64,000 nucleotides of DNA from Collinsella sp. AK_207A (GCF_902501965.1 NZ_CABWID010000014.1:235962-299961), one strand, 5' to 3'. Shown: positions 44,129 to 55,723, counted from the stretch's first letter. Notes: generated by a model from the letters alone, not told the origin. Numbers and translations: made by a program.

Positions 44129-45274
44129 CTAGTCGAGGATGTCGTCGATGGCGTCGCGGATGCGGTCGCCCACGGACCTCTTGCGCTCGAAGTCCTCGCC
44201 CACGGCTTCCTCATAGCGCTCGAGCGCCTGGCGCGCCTCGGCGGAAAGCTCGGTGGGAACGACGACCTTGACGCGCGCGACCAGGCGACCGCGCGCGCCG
44301 CCTCCGCCGATGCGCGGCATGCCGCGACCCTCGACGGTGACGAGCGCACCCGGCTGGGAGCCGGCGGGGACATGCATAGAGACGCGCTCGTCGGGCATGA
44401 TGCCGTCGACCTCGACCGTGCAGCCGAGCGCAGCCTGGACCATGGAAACCGAGAGATCGAGGTAAAGGTCGTCGCCATGGCGCTCGAAGCGGTCATGGCG
44501 CTCAACCTCCACGGAGACGATGAGGTCGCCCGCGGGAGCGCCGCGGTACCCGGCCTCGCCGTAGCCCGAGACGCGCAGCTGACGCCCCGAGGAGATACCG
44601 GCGGGAACCTTGATGTCGAGCTTCTCGTGCGTGGGCGTCCGGCCCTGGCCATCGCACATATCGCAGGGATGGTCGATGACGGTGCCCTCGCCGTGGCAGT
44701 CGGGGCACGGTGCGCTCGACTGCACCTGGCCGAAGATCGAGCGCTGCACCTGCGTGACGTACCCGGTGCCATGGCAGCGCTTGCAGGGCTCCTCCTTGGC
44801 GCCCTCGGCGAGACCGGTACCGTGGCAGTCCTCGCAGGGAGCCAGGCGGTCGTAGCTGATCGTCTTGGTGCAGCCCTGAGCCGCCTCCTCGAGGGTGACG
44901 GAGAGCGAGATGGCCATATCGCGGCCCTGACGCCGCTGCTGGCGGCCAGCGTGCCCGCCGGCGGCGCCCCCGCCGAAGAACGACGAGAAGATGTCATCCA
45001 TCCCCATGCCGCCGAAGATGTCGGAGAAGTCGACGTAGCCGGAGCCGCCCATGCCGTCGGCGGTGCCGAAGCGGTCGTAGTTGGCGCGCTTCTGCTCGTC
45101 GGAAAGCACGGAGTAGGCCTCGTTGACCTCCTTGAACTTCATCTCGGCATCGGGATCGTCCGAGACATCGGGGTGGACCTCACGCGCCTTCTTCAGAAAC
45201 GCGCGCTTGATGGTCCGCGCATCGGCATCGCGCTCGACGCCCAGCACCTCGTAGTAGTCCCTCTTATCCGACAC
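44129..45274 (-). CDS. dnaJ: Chaperone protein DnaJ
   Basis: 381 residues, full type I DnaJ. Seen: J domain with HPD (about 33-35), Gly-rich linker, four CXXCXGXG zinc motifs (CEDCHGTG, CKRCHGTG, CPDCHGEG, CDMCDGQG, about 149-207), and both C-terminal beta domains. GTG 45274 with GAGGGGG 9 nt upstream. hrcA/grpE are not in this window and no CIRCE or HAIR box is visible upstream. Confidence 0.97.
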   Translation of the reverse strand: MSDKRDYYEVLGVERDADARTIKRAFLKKAREVHPDVSDDPDAEMKFKEVNEAYSVLSDEQKRANYDRFGTADGMGGSGYVDFSDIFGGMGMDDIFSSFFGGGAAGGHAGRQQRRQGRDMAISLSVTLEEAAQGCTKTISYDRLAPCEDCHGTGLAEGAKEEPCKRCHGTGYVTQVQRSIFGQVQSSAPCPDCHGEGTVIDHPCDMCDGQGRTPTHEKLDIKVPAGISSGRQLRVSGYGEAGYRGAPAGDLIVSVEVERHDRFERHGDDLYLDLSVSMVQAALGCTVEVDGIMPDERVSMHVPAGSQPGALVTVEGRGMPRIGGGGARGRLVARVKVVVPTELSAEARQALERYEEAVGEDFERKRSVGDRIRDAIDDILD

Positions 45275-45436
45275 GGTGGAGATCCCCCTCGTACAACCTA
45301 TGCGATATACCTCATAAACCTGCCCGTATGCGGACAGCGCACCACATTATGCCCAAGGATGCGGGAAATAACCAGCCCGTGGGAGAATCGCACCCCGCCC
45401 CCATGCGGGTCCGGGGCGTCGAGACCGTTCCAGTAC

Positions 45437-46543
45437 CTAGTGGCCGTACGGAATCAGCATGGCCCGCTGCGAGCAGCTCACGAACCACACGAGCACGAGC
45501 GCCATGAAGAGGCTGTTGGCCGCGCCGTTGGCCAGCACCAGGGCGCCGTTTCTCCACCAGCGGCTCGAGCGGCGGAGCACGCCGTCGGAGACCACCATGG
45601 CCGTGCCGCAGACGACGGCTCCGATGCAGATGAGCGCGAAAATGGAGAACACGCCCATAAGGGCGGCGAGCACGAGGAACGGCAGGGCGAACCCCACGAC
45701 GTAGAAACCGGTCCGAGCGCGTCCCTCCAAGCGCTCGGCGGCGACCTTGGCCCGGCCGACCAAGTCGCCCGCCGCGGCGCCGTTGGTCCCCGCGTGCCCC
45801 AGGCCGGGCAGGCGGACGGCGTCGCCGTCATGCGTGCCCGCCGGGAACTGGATCACCGCCTCTGACATGACGGGCGTGCGCCCGGTACCGCCGCAATCGG
45901 GGCACGGGTCGGCCACCACCTTGCCGGAGCCGCCGCACTCGGGGCAGACCATCTGCACGCGCCCCATACCGAAGAGCGAGGACATGTCGACGTCGATCGC
46001 GCCGGAACCGCCGCACGTGGGACAAGTGCGGGCGTGCTCGGCCGCCACCGAACCCGATCCGTGGCAATGGCTGCACGGCTCGTAGCGCCGGTACTTCACC
46101 GCGGTCTTGAGGCCGTTTCTCGCCTGCTCGGCGTTGAGCGTGACCTCCACGACCACGTTAGCGCCCTCTTCAGGGTTGTAGGCTGAAGCGGGGCGACGCC
46201 TTCCGGCACCAGCCATGTCGAATGGGAAGCCGAAGGGTGACCATCCACCAGGGTACCCGCTGTAACCGCCGCCGTACGGACTGGAGGAAGGTGCCGTCTG
46301 GCCGGTGCCGGCAAATGGGTTGCCGGAGCGCATGGCATCGTAGCGGGCGCGCTTCTGGTCATCGGAGAGGACGGCGTAGGCCTCGGAGACCTCCTTGAAG
46401 CGGTCCTCGGCATCCGACGCCTTATTGACGTCCGGGTGGAGCTTACGGGCCTTTTGCTGGAACGCCTTCTGGATCTCCTTCTTGTCGGCGTCCTTGGAGA
46501 CACCGAGGATGGCGTAATAGTCTTTTTCGTTCATCGCTGACAT
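45437..46543 (-). CDS. DnaJ-like protein with C-terminal membrane segments
   Basis: 368 residues. J domain with HPDVN (about 35-39), a Gly/Tyr/Pro-rich linker, four intact CXXCXGXG zinc motifs ([32 protein letters not shown], about 160-225), then one short beta domain. Instead of the second C-terminal domain there are three hydrophobic segments (about 282-320, two helices, and about 335-358), so the chaperone part would face the cytosol at the membrane. ATG 46543 with GGAGG 11 nt upstream. A second full DnaJ gene follows. Confidence 0.9.
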   Translation of the reverse strand: MSAMNEKDYYAILGVSKDADKKEIQKAFQQKARKLHPDVNKASDAEDRFKEVSEAYAVLSDDQKRARYDAMRSGNPFAGTGQTAPSSSPYGGGYSGYPGGWSPFGFPFDMAGAGRRRPASAYNPEEGANVVVEVTLNAEQARNGLKTAVKYRRYEPCSHCHGSGSVAAEHARTCPTCGGSGAIDVDMSSLFGMGRVQMVCPECGGSGKVVADPCPDCGGTGRTPVMSEAVIQFPAGTHDGDAVRLPGLGHAGTNGAAAGDLVGRAKVAAERLEGRARTGFYVVGFALPFLVLAALMGVFSIFALICIGAVVCGTAMVVSDGVLRRSSRWWRNGALVLANGAANSLFMALVLVWFVSCSQRAMLIPYGH

Positions 46544-46720
46544 GCGGATGGAAACCTCCGAAAGGCGGGCGCGCGGCCGAGAATCGAATACGGCTTCAAG
46601 CATACCCGCAATGACGCTGGTAAAACCGAGGGGATGGAACAGGGGATGAAGATTCCCTTAACCCCCGCCGCGCGATGCGGGTGAAAGGGAACGATCCGGG
46701 CACAGACGTGAATCGGCCAC

Positions 46721-47929
46721 CTAGGAGGCGAGGTCCCAGAAGAGGCCGTAGAGCTCGTTGCCGAGGAGCCAGCCCTGCTCGGTGGGAACGAGCCTGCCTT
46801 CGCGCTCGGATGCGAGGCCGCGGCCAAGCGCCTCCTCGACGGCGCGATCGAGGAGTCCGGCCGGCACGACGTCGCGAAAGCGCTCGATCTGGGCGAGGGA
46901 CACCCCCTGGGTCATGCGCATGCCGAGCATGAGGTCCTCGGCCGCGGCCTCGCGGGCCGTGAGCTGCTCCACCTCGAAGGCGAGATCGGCCAGGCAACGG
47001 GTGTCGGCGACGGCGCGAGCGTCGGAGGTCACGGTGATCCGAAAGCGCGTGGAGGTCTCCAACGGTCGGGGAAGCTGCGGGACCGCGCCGAGCAGGCCAT
47101 CGTACCCTCCCCTGCCGAGCATGCTCGCGGCGGAGGTGCCGAGGCCCAGGTACTCGACCCCGCTCCAGTACGCGATGTTGTGCCGGCACGCGCGGCCCGG
47201 TCGGGCGTAGCTCGCCACCTCATAGCGCGCAAGACCCGCGCGGTTGAGCGTGGCCTCGGCGATCTGCATGAAATCCGCCTCGGTATCGTCCTCGGGCCAG
47301 GGAAGCTCGCCCTCCTCGCACAGGCGCTCCATGGGCGTTCCCTCCTCGATCATAAGGGGATAGCAGCTCACATGGTCCACGCCGAGGCCGACGGCCGTGT
47401 CGAGCGAGCGCTGCCAGCTCTCACGCGTTTGAAACGGAATGCCGCACATAAGGTCGATCGAGACGTCGAGGCCGGAGGCGCGGGCGGCGGCAACGCGCTC
47501 CCGCGCGCGGCGGGCATCGTGGATGCGGCCGAGGGCGCGCAGCTCGCGATCGTCGAAGCTCTGCGCCCCGAGGGAGACGCGCGTGAATCCGCTGCGCCGT
47601 GCTGCAGCGAGCACGTCGTCGGTAAGGGATTCGGGATTCGCCTCGAAGCTCGCCTCGAAGAAGGGTGTGGAGACCTGATCGTCACAGGCTTCCTTGAGAC
47701 GGGCAAGCCCCTCGGCCCCGAGCATAGTCGGCGTCCCCCCGCCCACGTAAAGGGTGTTCGCCCCAGCGAGCAGGCCCGTCGCACCCGCCTCGCCGACGAG
47801 CCCGGTCAGCGATCGCGCGTAAGCGTCCACGAGGGCATCGTCCCGGCGTAGGGCGCTCGTCGCGAAATCGCAATAGCGGCAGCAGGCGGCGCAGAAGGGA
47901 ACGTGGAGGTAGAGGGAGCCAACCGGCAT
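46721..47929 (-). CDS. hemW: Radical SAM HemW-like heme chaperone / coproporphyrinogen dehydrogenase-like
   Basis: 402 residues. Seen: YLHVPFCAACCRYCDF with the CXXXCXXC cluster (about 13-20), GGGTPTML, EANPESL and the HemN-C-like domain with YLGLGTSAAS. The family insertion loads heme rather than oxidising coproporphyrinogen where tested. The start ATG 47929 has no clear ribosome site and lies 1 bp after the dusB stop, so translation is probably coupled. The upstream spacer (46544-46720) before dnaJ-like gene contains no strong terminator. Confidence 0.92.
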   Translation of the reverse strand: MPVGSLYLHVPFCAACCRYCDFATSALRRDDALVDAYARSLTGLVGEAGATGLLAGANTLYVGGGTPTMLGAEGLARLKEACDDQVSTPFFEASFEANPESLTDDVLAAARRSGFTRVSLGAQSFDDRELRALGRIHDARRARERVAAARASGLDVSIDLMCGIPFQTRESWQRSLDTAVGLGVDHVSCYPLMIEEGTPMERLCEEGELPWPEDDTEADFMQIAEATLNRAGLARYEVASYARPGRACRHNIAYWSGVEYLGLGTSAASMLGRGGYDGLLGAVPQLPRPLETSTRFRITVTSDARAVADTRCLADLAFEVEQLTAREAAAEDLMLGMRMTQGVSLAQIERFRDVVPAGLLDRAVEEALGRGLASEREGRLVPTEQGWLLGNELYGLFWDLAS

Positions 47930-47930
47930 G

Positions 47931-48963
47931 CTAGACGCCGGCTTCCGGGACCGCCTGCGTCGCCGCAACTGCATCCCGAATCTCATCCACCAGGGCACTG
48001 AAGTCCTCATACGACTCGCATGCGACGGAGCGGGCCCGCCACGCGGCGGCATTCGGCATCCCCTTGAGATACCAGGCAGCGAAGGTGCGCGCTTTGCGCA
48101 TATGGAGTCCGAGGTCGCGCAGGAGGTCGAGGTGCTCCTGCAGGGCGTCGAGGCGTTCCGCCCAGCCGTGCTCCTCAACGCATCCACCATGAAAGAGCGC
48201 CTGAGCATCGTGGAAGATCCAGGGGTTACCGTACGTGCCGCGCGCAATGAAGACGGCGCTCGCAGCCGTGTCGGCGAGCATGCAGGCCGCGTCCCGCGCG
48301 CTGAAGACGTCGCCGGATCCGATGACCGGCACCTGCACGCGCGCGGCCACGGCGTCGATCACCGACCAGTCGGCCTTGCCCGTATAGAGCTGGCGCGCCG
48401 TACGGCCATGCACCGCGACGGCGGCGGCGCCCGCGGCCTCCATGCGCGCGGCGAAGTCCGGCGCGGTCGCCGGTCCCTCGCGGAAGGATTTGCGCAACTT
48501 CACGGTGACGGGAACCTGAGCCTCGGAGACGGCGGCGCGGACGATCTCCTCGGCTACCTCGGGCGCCTCCATGAGCGCCGAGCCCTCGCCCTTGGTGATG
48601 ACCTTGCGGGCCGGGCACGCCATGTTGATGTCGATGGCCGTCAGGCGCTCGCCCACGCGCTCCTGCACGGCGCAGACGGCGGAGGCGAACTGCTCGGGCT
48701 TGCTCCCGAAGAGCTGGACGCAGATCTGCGGCTCCTCGGCGGCAGGCAGCACCAAATCCCAGGTCTTCTCGCTCGCATACGCGAGGCCCGCGACCGAGAC
48801 CATCTCGGAATACGCCATCGCGGCGCCCCGCCGGCGGCACATGATGCGGTAGGCGGCATCGGTAACGCCAGCCATGGGAGCAAGGAGGAACGGCTGGGCC
48901 GAAAAGCGTTCGGGCAAAGACGCGGTGCACGGGAACCGCACCTCGGCACCGCGTTCTACGGGA

Positions 48964-48971
<8 letters not shown>
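47931..48971 (-). CDS. dusB: tRNA-dihydrouridine synthase
   Basis: 346 residues. FMN enzyme reducing uridines in the tRNA D-loop. Seen: [12 protein letters not shown] (about 31-42), the catalytic [19 protein letters not shown] with Cys near 116, [15 protein letters not shown] and [10 protein letters not shown] 48971 overlaps the end of lepA by 8 bp. Which dus paralog is inferred from similarity only. Confidence 0.93.
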
Positions 48972-50772
<1,801 letters not shown>

Positions 50773-50779
50773 GTCGGCC

Positions 50780-50785
50780 ATTGTA
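50780..50785 (-). promoter_or_regulatory. Possible -10 for a leaderless lepA mRNA
   Basis: TACAAT, 7-8 nt before ATG 50772; no -35 seen. Confidence 0.4.
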
Positions 50786-50795
50786 GCGGAATCTG

Positions 50796-50889
50796 CCGTC
50801 CGCTGGGGTGTGGCGGGAGAATATCATCCCGTGCTCAGACAGCGCTTGGCGAGCTGCGCGCGGGATGATATTCCCCCGCCCGTCCGCTG
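50796..50889. repeat. 20-nt inverted repeat flanked by 10-bp direct repeats upstream of lepA
   Basis: Arms GGCGGGAGAATATCATCCCG (50812-50831) and its complement (50861-50880) differ at one base; loop 29 nt. CCGTCCGCTG occurs at 50796-50805 and 50880-50889. Confidence 0.7.
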
Positions 50890-50925
50890 CGAAGCGCCTG
50901 CTTCAATTTGTCAGTCATCACGCTA

Positions 50926-50959
50926 AAAAGAAAAAAGACCCGCACGGGGCGGGTCTTTT
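50926..50959 (-). terminator. Terminator of rpsT
   Basis: Stem AAAAGACCCGC/GCGGGTCTTTT (50933-50943, 50949-50959), loop of 5, T-rich tail on the minus strand. Confidence 0.9.
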
Positions 50960-50979
50960 GAAAGCTATGGTTTGGAAAC

Positions 50980-51243
50980 CTAGGCGATCTTGTTGACCAG
51001 GTTCTGCACGCCGCTCTTGCGGTTGGCGGCCTGGTTCTTGTGGATGACGCCCTTGGCAACGGCCTTGTCGAGCGCGCGGTAGCAACGCGTGGCAGCGGCG
51101 GCGGCGGCGGCCTTGTCGCCGGCCTCGGCGGCGGCCTGGACGTGCTTGATGAGGGTCTTCAGCTCCGAACGGACGGCCTTGTTGCGAACGCGGGCAACCT
51201 CGGCGGTACGGATGCGCTTCTTCTGGGACTTGATGTTAGCCAC
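50980..51243 (-). CDS. rpsT: 30S ribosomal protein S20
   Basis: 87 residues, standard length if started at GTG 51243 (AAAGG 9 nt upstream; no ATG gives the right N-terminus). Seen: ANIKSQKKRIRTAEVARVRNKAVRSELKTLIK and HKNQAANRKSGV. In other bacteria rpsT is often autoregulated through a poor start codon; GTG here fits that pattern. Confidence 0.96.
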   Translation of the reverse strand: MANIKSQKKRIRTAEVARVRNKAVRSELKTLIKHVQAAAEAGDKAAAAAAATRCYRALDKAVAKGVIHKNQAANRKSGVQNLVNKIA

Positions 51244-51312
51244 TTCTGGTTTCCTTTCAAAAACTGTCGTTGTATCCGGAACTGAGACACGGTTTCCGTC
51301 AAACAGGGGAAG

Positions 51313-51343
51313 AGTATACCATCTGCGTTGCAGATGCAATCAA
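51313..51343 (-). promoter_or_regulatory. rpsT promoter with palindromic operator in the spacer
   Basis: -10 TATACT (51313-51318) and a possible -35 TTGATT (51338-51343, 19-nt spacer). Between them lies a perfect CATCTGC-GTT-GCAGATG palindrome (51320-51336). Confidence 0.55.
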
Positions 51344-51398
51344 CGGCAAGAAAAACGCAAAGGCAGGGACGGTAATCCGGGCCAACCGGTGCGCACTA

Positions 51399-52376
51399 TC
51401 ACGACGCCCGACGTTCCACGCGCGTCAGCATGCCGATCACCCACAGCTGCAGGGCCAGCCGAGAATCGCGCGAGCCCTTTACCGCGAGCTCGACGTCGAC
51501 GGCGGAGCGGAGAGCGTCGGTGAGCTCGGACATCTTCCACCTGCGAGCCCAGGCAGCATGGTTCTTGATCTGCCATTGCTGCACGCCGAGCGTCTTGGCA
51601 AGCTCACCCGACTGCCCCCGGACGTCGAGCGCCTTGGCAACGACGAGCTGGCGGATACGGCCGACGAGCAGGGTGTAGAGCAAGACCTCGCTCTTATCGG
51701 GCTGGAGCCTGAGGTTCTCGAGCGCGCGGCGCATATCGCGTGCGCTCACGGCATCGAGCAGCGGCCAGGGCTTGGCCTCGGCGGTGCGCACCACGAGCCG
51801 TTCCACGTCCTCGCGCGTGATGACGGCCCCGGCAACCTGCTGGGCCAGGCGTTTCACCTCGTTATCGAGGAGCCTCGTGTTCTCGCCCGCGCGGCTCACG
51901 AGTTCCTCCGCAGCCTCCATGTCCATGGTCTTGCCGTGGGCACCGGCCATGGAGACCACCTGGCGCGGCAGCTCCCACGCCTTCTTGGGGGCGCAGTCCA
52001 CCACGGCCTTGGCTCCGAGCTTCGCCATCGCCTTGTACAGGCGGGTGTTCTTGGCAAGCTTCTCGGCCACAACCAGACAGACCGTCGTGGGAGACGGGTT
52101 CTTGAAGTAGTCCACCAAGGGCTCGCTCACTGCCTTCGGCAGCCGGTCGCAGTTGAGAAGTATCACCAAGCGGAAGTCCGTGCCCATAGGGAGCGTGTTC
52201 AGCGAGGCGATGACGTCATCGACGGGAGCATCTTTGGAGAGATCGCGTTCGTCGATGTTGAAGTCGGCCATGCCAGTCTTCTCGAGGCGCGCCTTCATGC
52301 GATCCACGGCGGTCGAGCGCTTGAGCTCGTCCGCCCCGACGATCAAATAACCCGGGAGCAGCTGGTTGTCTGCCAT
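51399..52376 (-). CDS. holA: DNA polymerase III delta subunit
   Basis: 325 residues. Clamp-loader subunit that opens the beta clamp. Seen: divergent AAA+ fold with LLPGYLIVGADELKRSTAV, LVILLNCDRLPKAVSEPLVDYF, and the C-terminal collar region with LLVGRIRQLVVAKAL and HPYRVK-like LGVQQWQIKNHAAWARRW. ATG 52376 with GGAGAGG. comEC-holA-rpsT order is that of Firmicutes. Confidence 0.93.
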   Translation of the reverse strand: MADNQLLPGYLIVGADELKRSTAVDRMKARLEKTGMADFNIDERDLSKDAPVDDVIASLNTLPMGTDFRLVILLNCDRLPKAVSEPLVDYFKNPSPTTVCLVVAEKLAKNTRLYKAMAKLGAKAVVDCAPKKAWELPRQVVSMAGAHGKTMDMEAAEELVSRAGENTRLLDNEVKRLAQQVAGAVITREDVERLVVRTAEAKPWPLLDAVSARDMRRALENLRLQPDKSEVLLYTLLVGRIRQLVVAKALDVRGQSGELAKTLGVQQWQIKNHAAWARRWKMSELTDALRSAVDVELAVKGSRDSRLALQLWVIGMLTRVERRAS

Positions 52377-52433
52377 GGCCCCTCTCCTTCCAAGCACGGT
52401 TCACCCCTATGCTACACGCCCGCCCGCAAGCGC

Positions 52434-54755
52434 TCAACGGTTCGAAACCGCTTGCGCGACATCTACCCGAATCCCCTCACGGCCGGGGAAAACCGTGATA
52501 TCGCCCTGGTCCTTCGTACAGAAGAAGGTGACGTCGCGTTCCTCGAGTGCCTCCATGCACGCCTTTGAGGGATGCCCATAGCGATTCCCCTCCCCCGCGC
52601 TCGCGATAGCCGCCTCGGGCTTGAGCTCTTGCAGAAGCTCGTCGCTCACGGATACCTTCGAACCGTGATGCCCCACCTTGAGGACGTCGATGTCTCCCAC
52701 ATCCGGGGCATAAAGCTCCTCCTGGTCGCGCTCGGTGTCTCCGGTGAGCAGGACCGAGAGCGTGCCCTTGGCCCCCTGGTAATCGACGTCGAGGCAGAGC
52801 GAGTCGGCGTTCTCGAGGCCGGCTACCGGCTCGCGGGGCCATACGGCCCTGCAGGTGAAGCCGCCCACCTGCAGGGTATCGCCCACTTCGATTTCCTCGA
52901 TTGCACCGCGCCATCGTTCGCGCACGTCATCGGGTACGTTCTCCGCCGCCCCCTTTGCCACGAGTAACCTGCCCACGCTGAAGTTCTCGAGCACGTCGGG
53001 TAGTCCGCCCCAGTGATCGCGATCCCAGTGGGTGATCGCGATCGCATCTAGGCGGAACACGTGCTGGCGCGCGAGCGCCGAGACCACATCGTCATCGACG
53101 CCGGCATCCACGAGCAGCGTCGAGGCCCCATCTCGTACCAGGATGGCATCCGCCTGGCCGACGTCGAGCACGGTTACGGCGGCAGGTGCCAAAAGCCCCC
53201 ACCGGACCGCCCATCCCACGACCAACACGAGGAGCGCGCCGGAGAGCGCGGCCAGACGACGGGCGCGCCACACCCGCCAGGCACGTGCGAAAACAAGGAC
53301 CGCCCCCGCGTAGCAGATGAACAGCGGGGCCGATGAGGCTGAGACCGTCACGGATGCCGCGGGTATCCGGCTCATAACGTCAGCGATCCACAGGGACGCG
53401 TTGGCAAGGCCCTCGGGTACGCAGAGAATCGGCACCAGAGCCGGGGAAATGGCGCACAGCGCGGCCGCGGCGAGACCGGTGACCAAGAGGAGGTCCATGA
53501 CGGGTCCCGCGACGAGGTTCGCCACAGGCGCTATGAGCGACACCGACTCGAATACGGGAACTGCGATAGGTATCGTCGCCCATTGCGCGGAGAGTGTGAG
53601 CGCAAGCGCCTCGGAGAGCGAACGCGGTAGGCCCCTGAGCTCAAGCTGGTAGGAGAGCAGCCGACTGAACAGCGCGATGAAGAGCACGGAGACCGCCGAG
53701 AGCTGGAAACCAAGGTCGAACACCACTCCAGGCTGCACGAGCACGAGCAGCATCACCGCGAGCGCCAGGCCCGAGATCGCATGCCCCCGACGCCCCGCAG
53801 CGCCGCAGGCTAAAGCGGCGGAGACCATGACGAGCGAGCGCACGGCGGAAGGTGCACCCCCGGTGAAGACCACGTAGGACGCCATGACGATACCGAGCGC
53901 CACGGCTCGAACGCCGCGCCGGCAACCGAGACGGCGAAGCGCGATCTCGATCAGGCCCGACACCTGGGCAAGATGGCTGCCGGATACCGCCACCAGATGT
54001 GAGAGACCGGTTCTGGCGAACTGGTCCGAGGCATCGGTCTGGGCGAGCTCCGTCGTGCGTCCGCAGACGATGCCGGTCATCAGGGCGCGGGCGGTGGAGC
54101 GAGCGGGTTCGATGCACCTGAGAATGCGCGCACGCACGCTCCCGATCAGGCCGCGACGCTCCCCCTCCCAGCGCTCCGTCACCCGTACGAGCCTCACGGT
54201 CGCCACCTCGCCGTGCAGGTAGCGCGATCGCTCCCAGTCGCCCTCATCGAAGACATCGATGGTCCCGATACCGCGCACGACGTCACCGGCCTCGAACATA
54301 GCCTGGGAAGATAGGCGGACGCGGCCGAGCAGACGACCCTCACGCCCCAGCACTTTCGCCGTCGATGAGATGCCAGTGCTGGAGACGCTCGGATCGCCTT
54401 CGACGACGAAGCTCAGCGCCGAGACCGCCCCCGCAGCGGCAATCGAATCGCGCGCCGCCGCCATGCGAACGGAGAACAGGCCCGCCGCGCAACTTCCGAG
54501 CACGATCGCGACCAGGAGCCAGCGGACATATCGGAGAACGTGCTCGGAGCCGTTGCGACGGCCGCGCGCGAGCATCCCGATGGCCCCGAGCGCGAGGGCA
54601 CCCATGCACGCCAGCGACACGAGGGGAAGCACTGCGAATCCCTGCCACGCAAGCTCGCACACGGTGGCAGCGGCGATGCAGGTGCCGACGGCCCCGGCAG
54701 CGGAGGGCGGCACATAGGGACGCGGCGGCAGACCCTCGTGCGATCTCACACGCAT
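52434..54755 (-). CDS. comEC: DNA-uptake channel ComEC/Rec2
   Basis: 773 residues. Polytopic channel that passes transforming single-stranded DNA. Seen: N-terminal membrane helices, ComEC domain with HLVAVSGSHLAQVSGL (about 251-266), further helices, and a C-terminal metallo-beta-lactamase domain with VLDVGQADAILVRDG, ITHWDRDHWGG and LKVGHHGSKVSVSDELL. Full-length and unbroken. Overlaps comEA by 10 bp. Confidence 0.94.
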   Translation of the reverse strand: MRVRSHEGLPPRPYVPPSAAGAVGTCIAAATVCELAWQGFAVLPLVSLACMGALALGAIGMLARGRRNGSEHVLRYVRWLLVAIVLGSCAAGLFSVRMAAARDSIAAAGAVSALSFVVEGDPSVSSTGISSTAKVLGREGRLLGRVRLSSQAMFEAGDVVRGIGTIDVFDEGDWERSRYLHGEVATVRLVRVTERWEGERRGLIGSVRARILRCIEPARSTARALMTGIVCGRTTELAQTDASDQFARTGLSHLVAVSGSHLAQVSGLIEIALRRLGCRRGVRAVALGIVMASYVVFTGGAPSAVRSLVMVSAALACGAAGRRGHAISGLALAVMLLVLVQPGVVFDLGFQLSAVSVLFIALFSRLLSYQLELRGLPRSLSEALALTLSAQWATIPIAVPVFESVSLIAPVANLVAGPVMDLLLVTGLAAAALCAISPALVPILCVPEGLANASLWIADVMSRIPAASVTVSASSAPLFICYAGAVLVFARAWRVWRARRLAALSGALLVLVVGWAVRWGLLAPAAVTVLDVGQADAILVRDGASTLLVDAGVDDDVVSALARQHVFRLDAIAITHWDRDHWGGLPDVLENFSVGRLLVAKGAAENVPDDVRERWRGAIEEIEVGDTLQVGGFTCRAVWPREPVAGLENADSLCLDVDYQGAKGTLSVLLTGDTERDQEELYAPDVGDIDVLKVGHHGSKVSVSDELLQELKPEAAIASAGEGNRYGHPSKACMEALEERDVTFFCTKDQGDITVFPGREGIRVDVAQAVSNR

Positions 54756-55456
54756 GCTGCCGACCTCAAGCGCTCGAGCTTTTTCTCCCCGATGCCGCTC
54801 ACGCGCAAGAGGTCGTCCACGCTGTTGAAGGGGCCGTTCTGCTCGCGATCCTCGACGATGGCCGCCGCGGTGGATGGTCCCACGCCGGGAAGCGCGTCGA
54901 GCTCCTCGGCAGACGCGGAGTTGATATTCACGAGTCCGGAACCAGACGCGCTCGAGTCATCGGCAGATCCGATTGCGCCGGAAGAGTCAGCTGATCCCGG
55001 GGCGACAGAAGCCTCCCCCACGCGCGGAACACTCACCTTCTGCCCGTCCGCGACCTTGGCCGCCTGGTTGAGCGAGGATGTATCCGCATCGGCTGCCAAA
55101 CCGCCGGCCGCAGCGATGGCATCGGCCACACGCGAGCCTTCGGCCAGGGTGACCACCCCGGGCTGCATCACCGCCCCGCCGACATCGACCATGACCTGGG
55201 TGGGCGCTTCGTCTCCGGTATCATCATCGGAAGCGGCATCGCCCTCGACGGAGCCTTGCACCTCCTCGCTCCCGGCAACCGCATCAGAAGGAGGAGCGCG
55301 CTTCAACTCAACCCCGCCCTGCGCCATACCAAAGCCGAACCCGCCGACGATCACGGCCAGCACGAGCACGAGCACGGCTGAGCCAACGGCCCACGGCCTC
55401 GCCTTGAACCAGGTGAATAGCTTGTTGATTGCCCCCGCGCGACCTTGGACCTGCAT
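54746..55456 (-). CDS. comEA: DNA-binding protein ComEA
   Basis: 236 residues. Membrane-anchored DNA receptor. Seen: one membrane helix (about 25-47), acidic/Ser-rich linker, SLBB domain (about 87-143, VDVGGAVMQPGVVTL), another Ser/Gly linker, and C-terminal helix-hairpin-helix (VNINSASAEELDALPGVGPSTAAAI). ATG 55456 with AGGAGG 8 nt upstream. Confidence 0.94.
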   Translation of the reverse strand: MQVQGRAGAINKLFTWFKARPWAVGSAVLVLVLAVIVGGFGFGMAQGGVELKRAPPSDAVAGSEEVQGSVEGDAASDDDTGDEAPTQVMVDVGGAVMQPGVVTLAEGSRVADAIAAAGGLAADADTSSLNQAAKVADGQKVSVPRVGEASVAPGSADSSGAIGSADDSSASGSGLVNINSASAEELDALPGVGPSTAAAIVEDREQNGPFNSVDDLLRVSGIGEKKLERLRSAACV

Positions 55457-55599
55457 ATTCCGTACCTCCTGCAACCATGCTCGCAAAGCCCGGGTCCACC
55501 GAGGGCATGAGTTTCAGAAAGTGGAACGCAATATGCGGAGATGTGTACCAACCATCTACTTCTCGCAGGTAAAGGCACCCGTCGTGGCACCGCACGGTA

Positions 55600-55652
55600 A
55601 AGAACAAGGCCCCATCCGCTCGCATTCCCGCAGGAGATGCGAGCGGATGGGG
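55600..55652 (-). terminator. Terminator-like 16-bp hairpin between thiI and comEA
   Basis: CCCCATCCGCTCGCAT/ATGCGAGCGGATGGGG (55610-55625, 55637-55652), then CCTTGTTCTTT on the minus strand. Confidence 0.75.
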
Positions 55653-55661
55653 GGCCATGCA

Positions 55662-55691
55662 GGGCCGGTCCTAAACCCAAAGGACCGGCCC
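55662..55691. other. Second hairpin 3' of thiI
   Basis: GGGCCGGTCCT/AGGACCGGCCC (55662-55672, 55681-55691), 8-nt loop, no U-tract. Together with the next hairpin it makes a double structure in the 267-bp thiI-comEA spacer. Confidence 0.7.
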
Positions 55692-55723
55692 GGGCAAACA
55701 AGCAGCGACTCTACCAGCGGTTT

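Noticed and set aside
43000..46600. CIRCE or HAIR heat-shock operator before dnaJ
   Set aside because: Neither TTAGCACTC dyads nor CTTGAGT-type repeats were found in the spacers.
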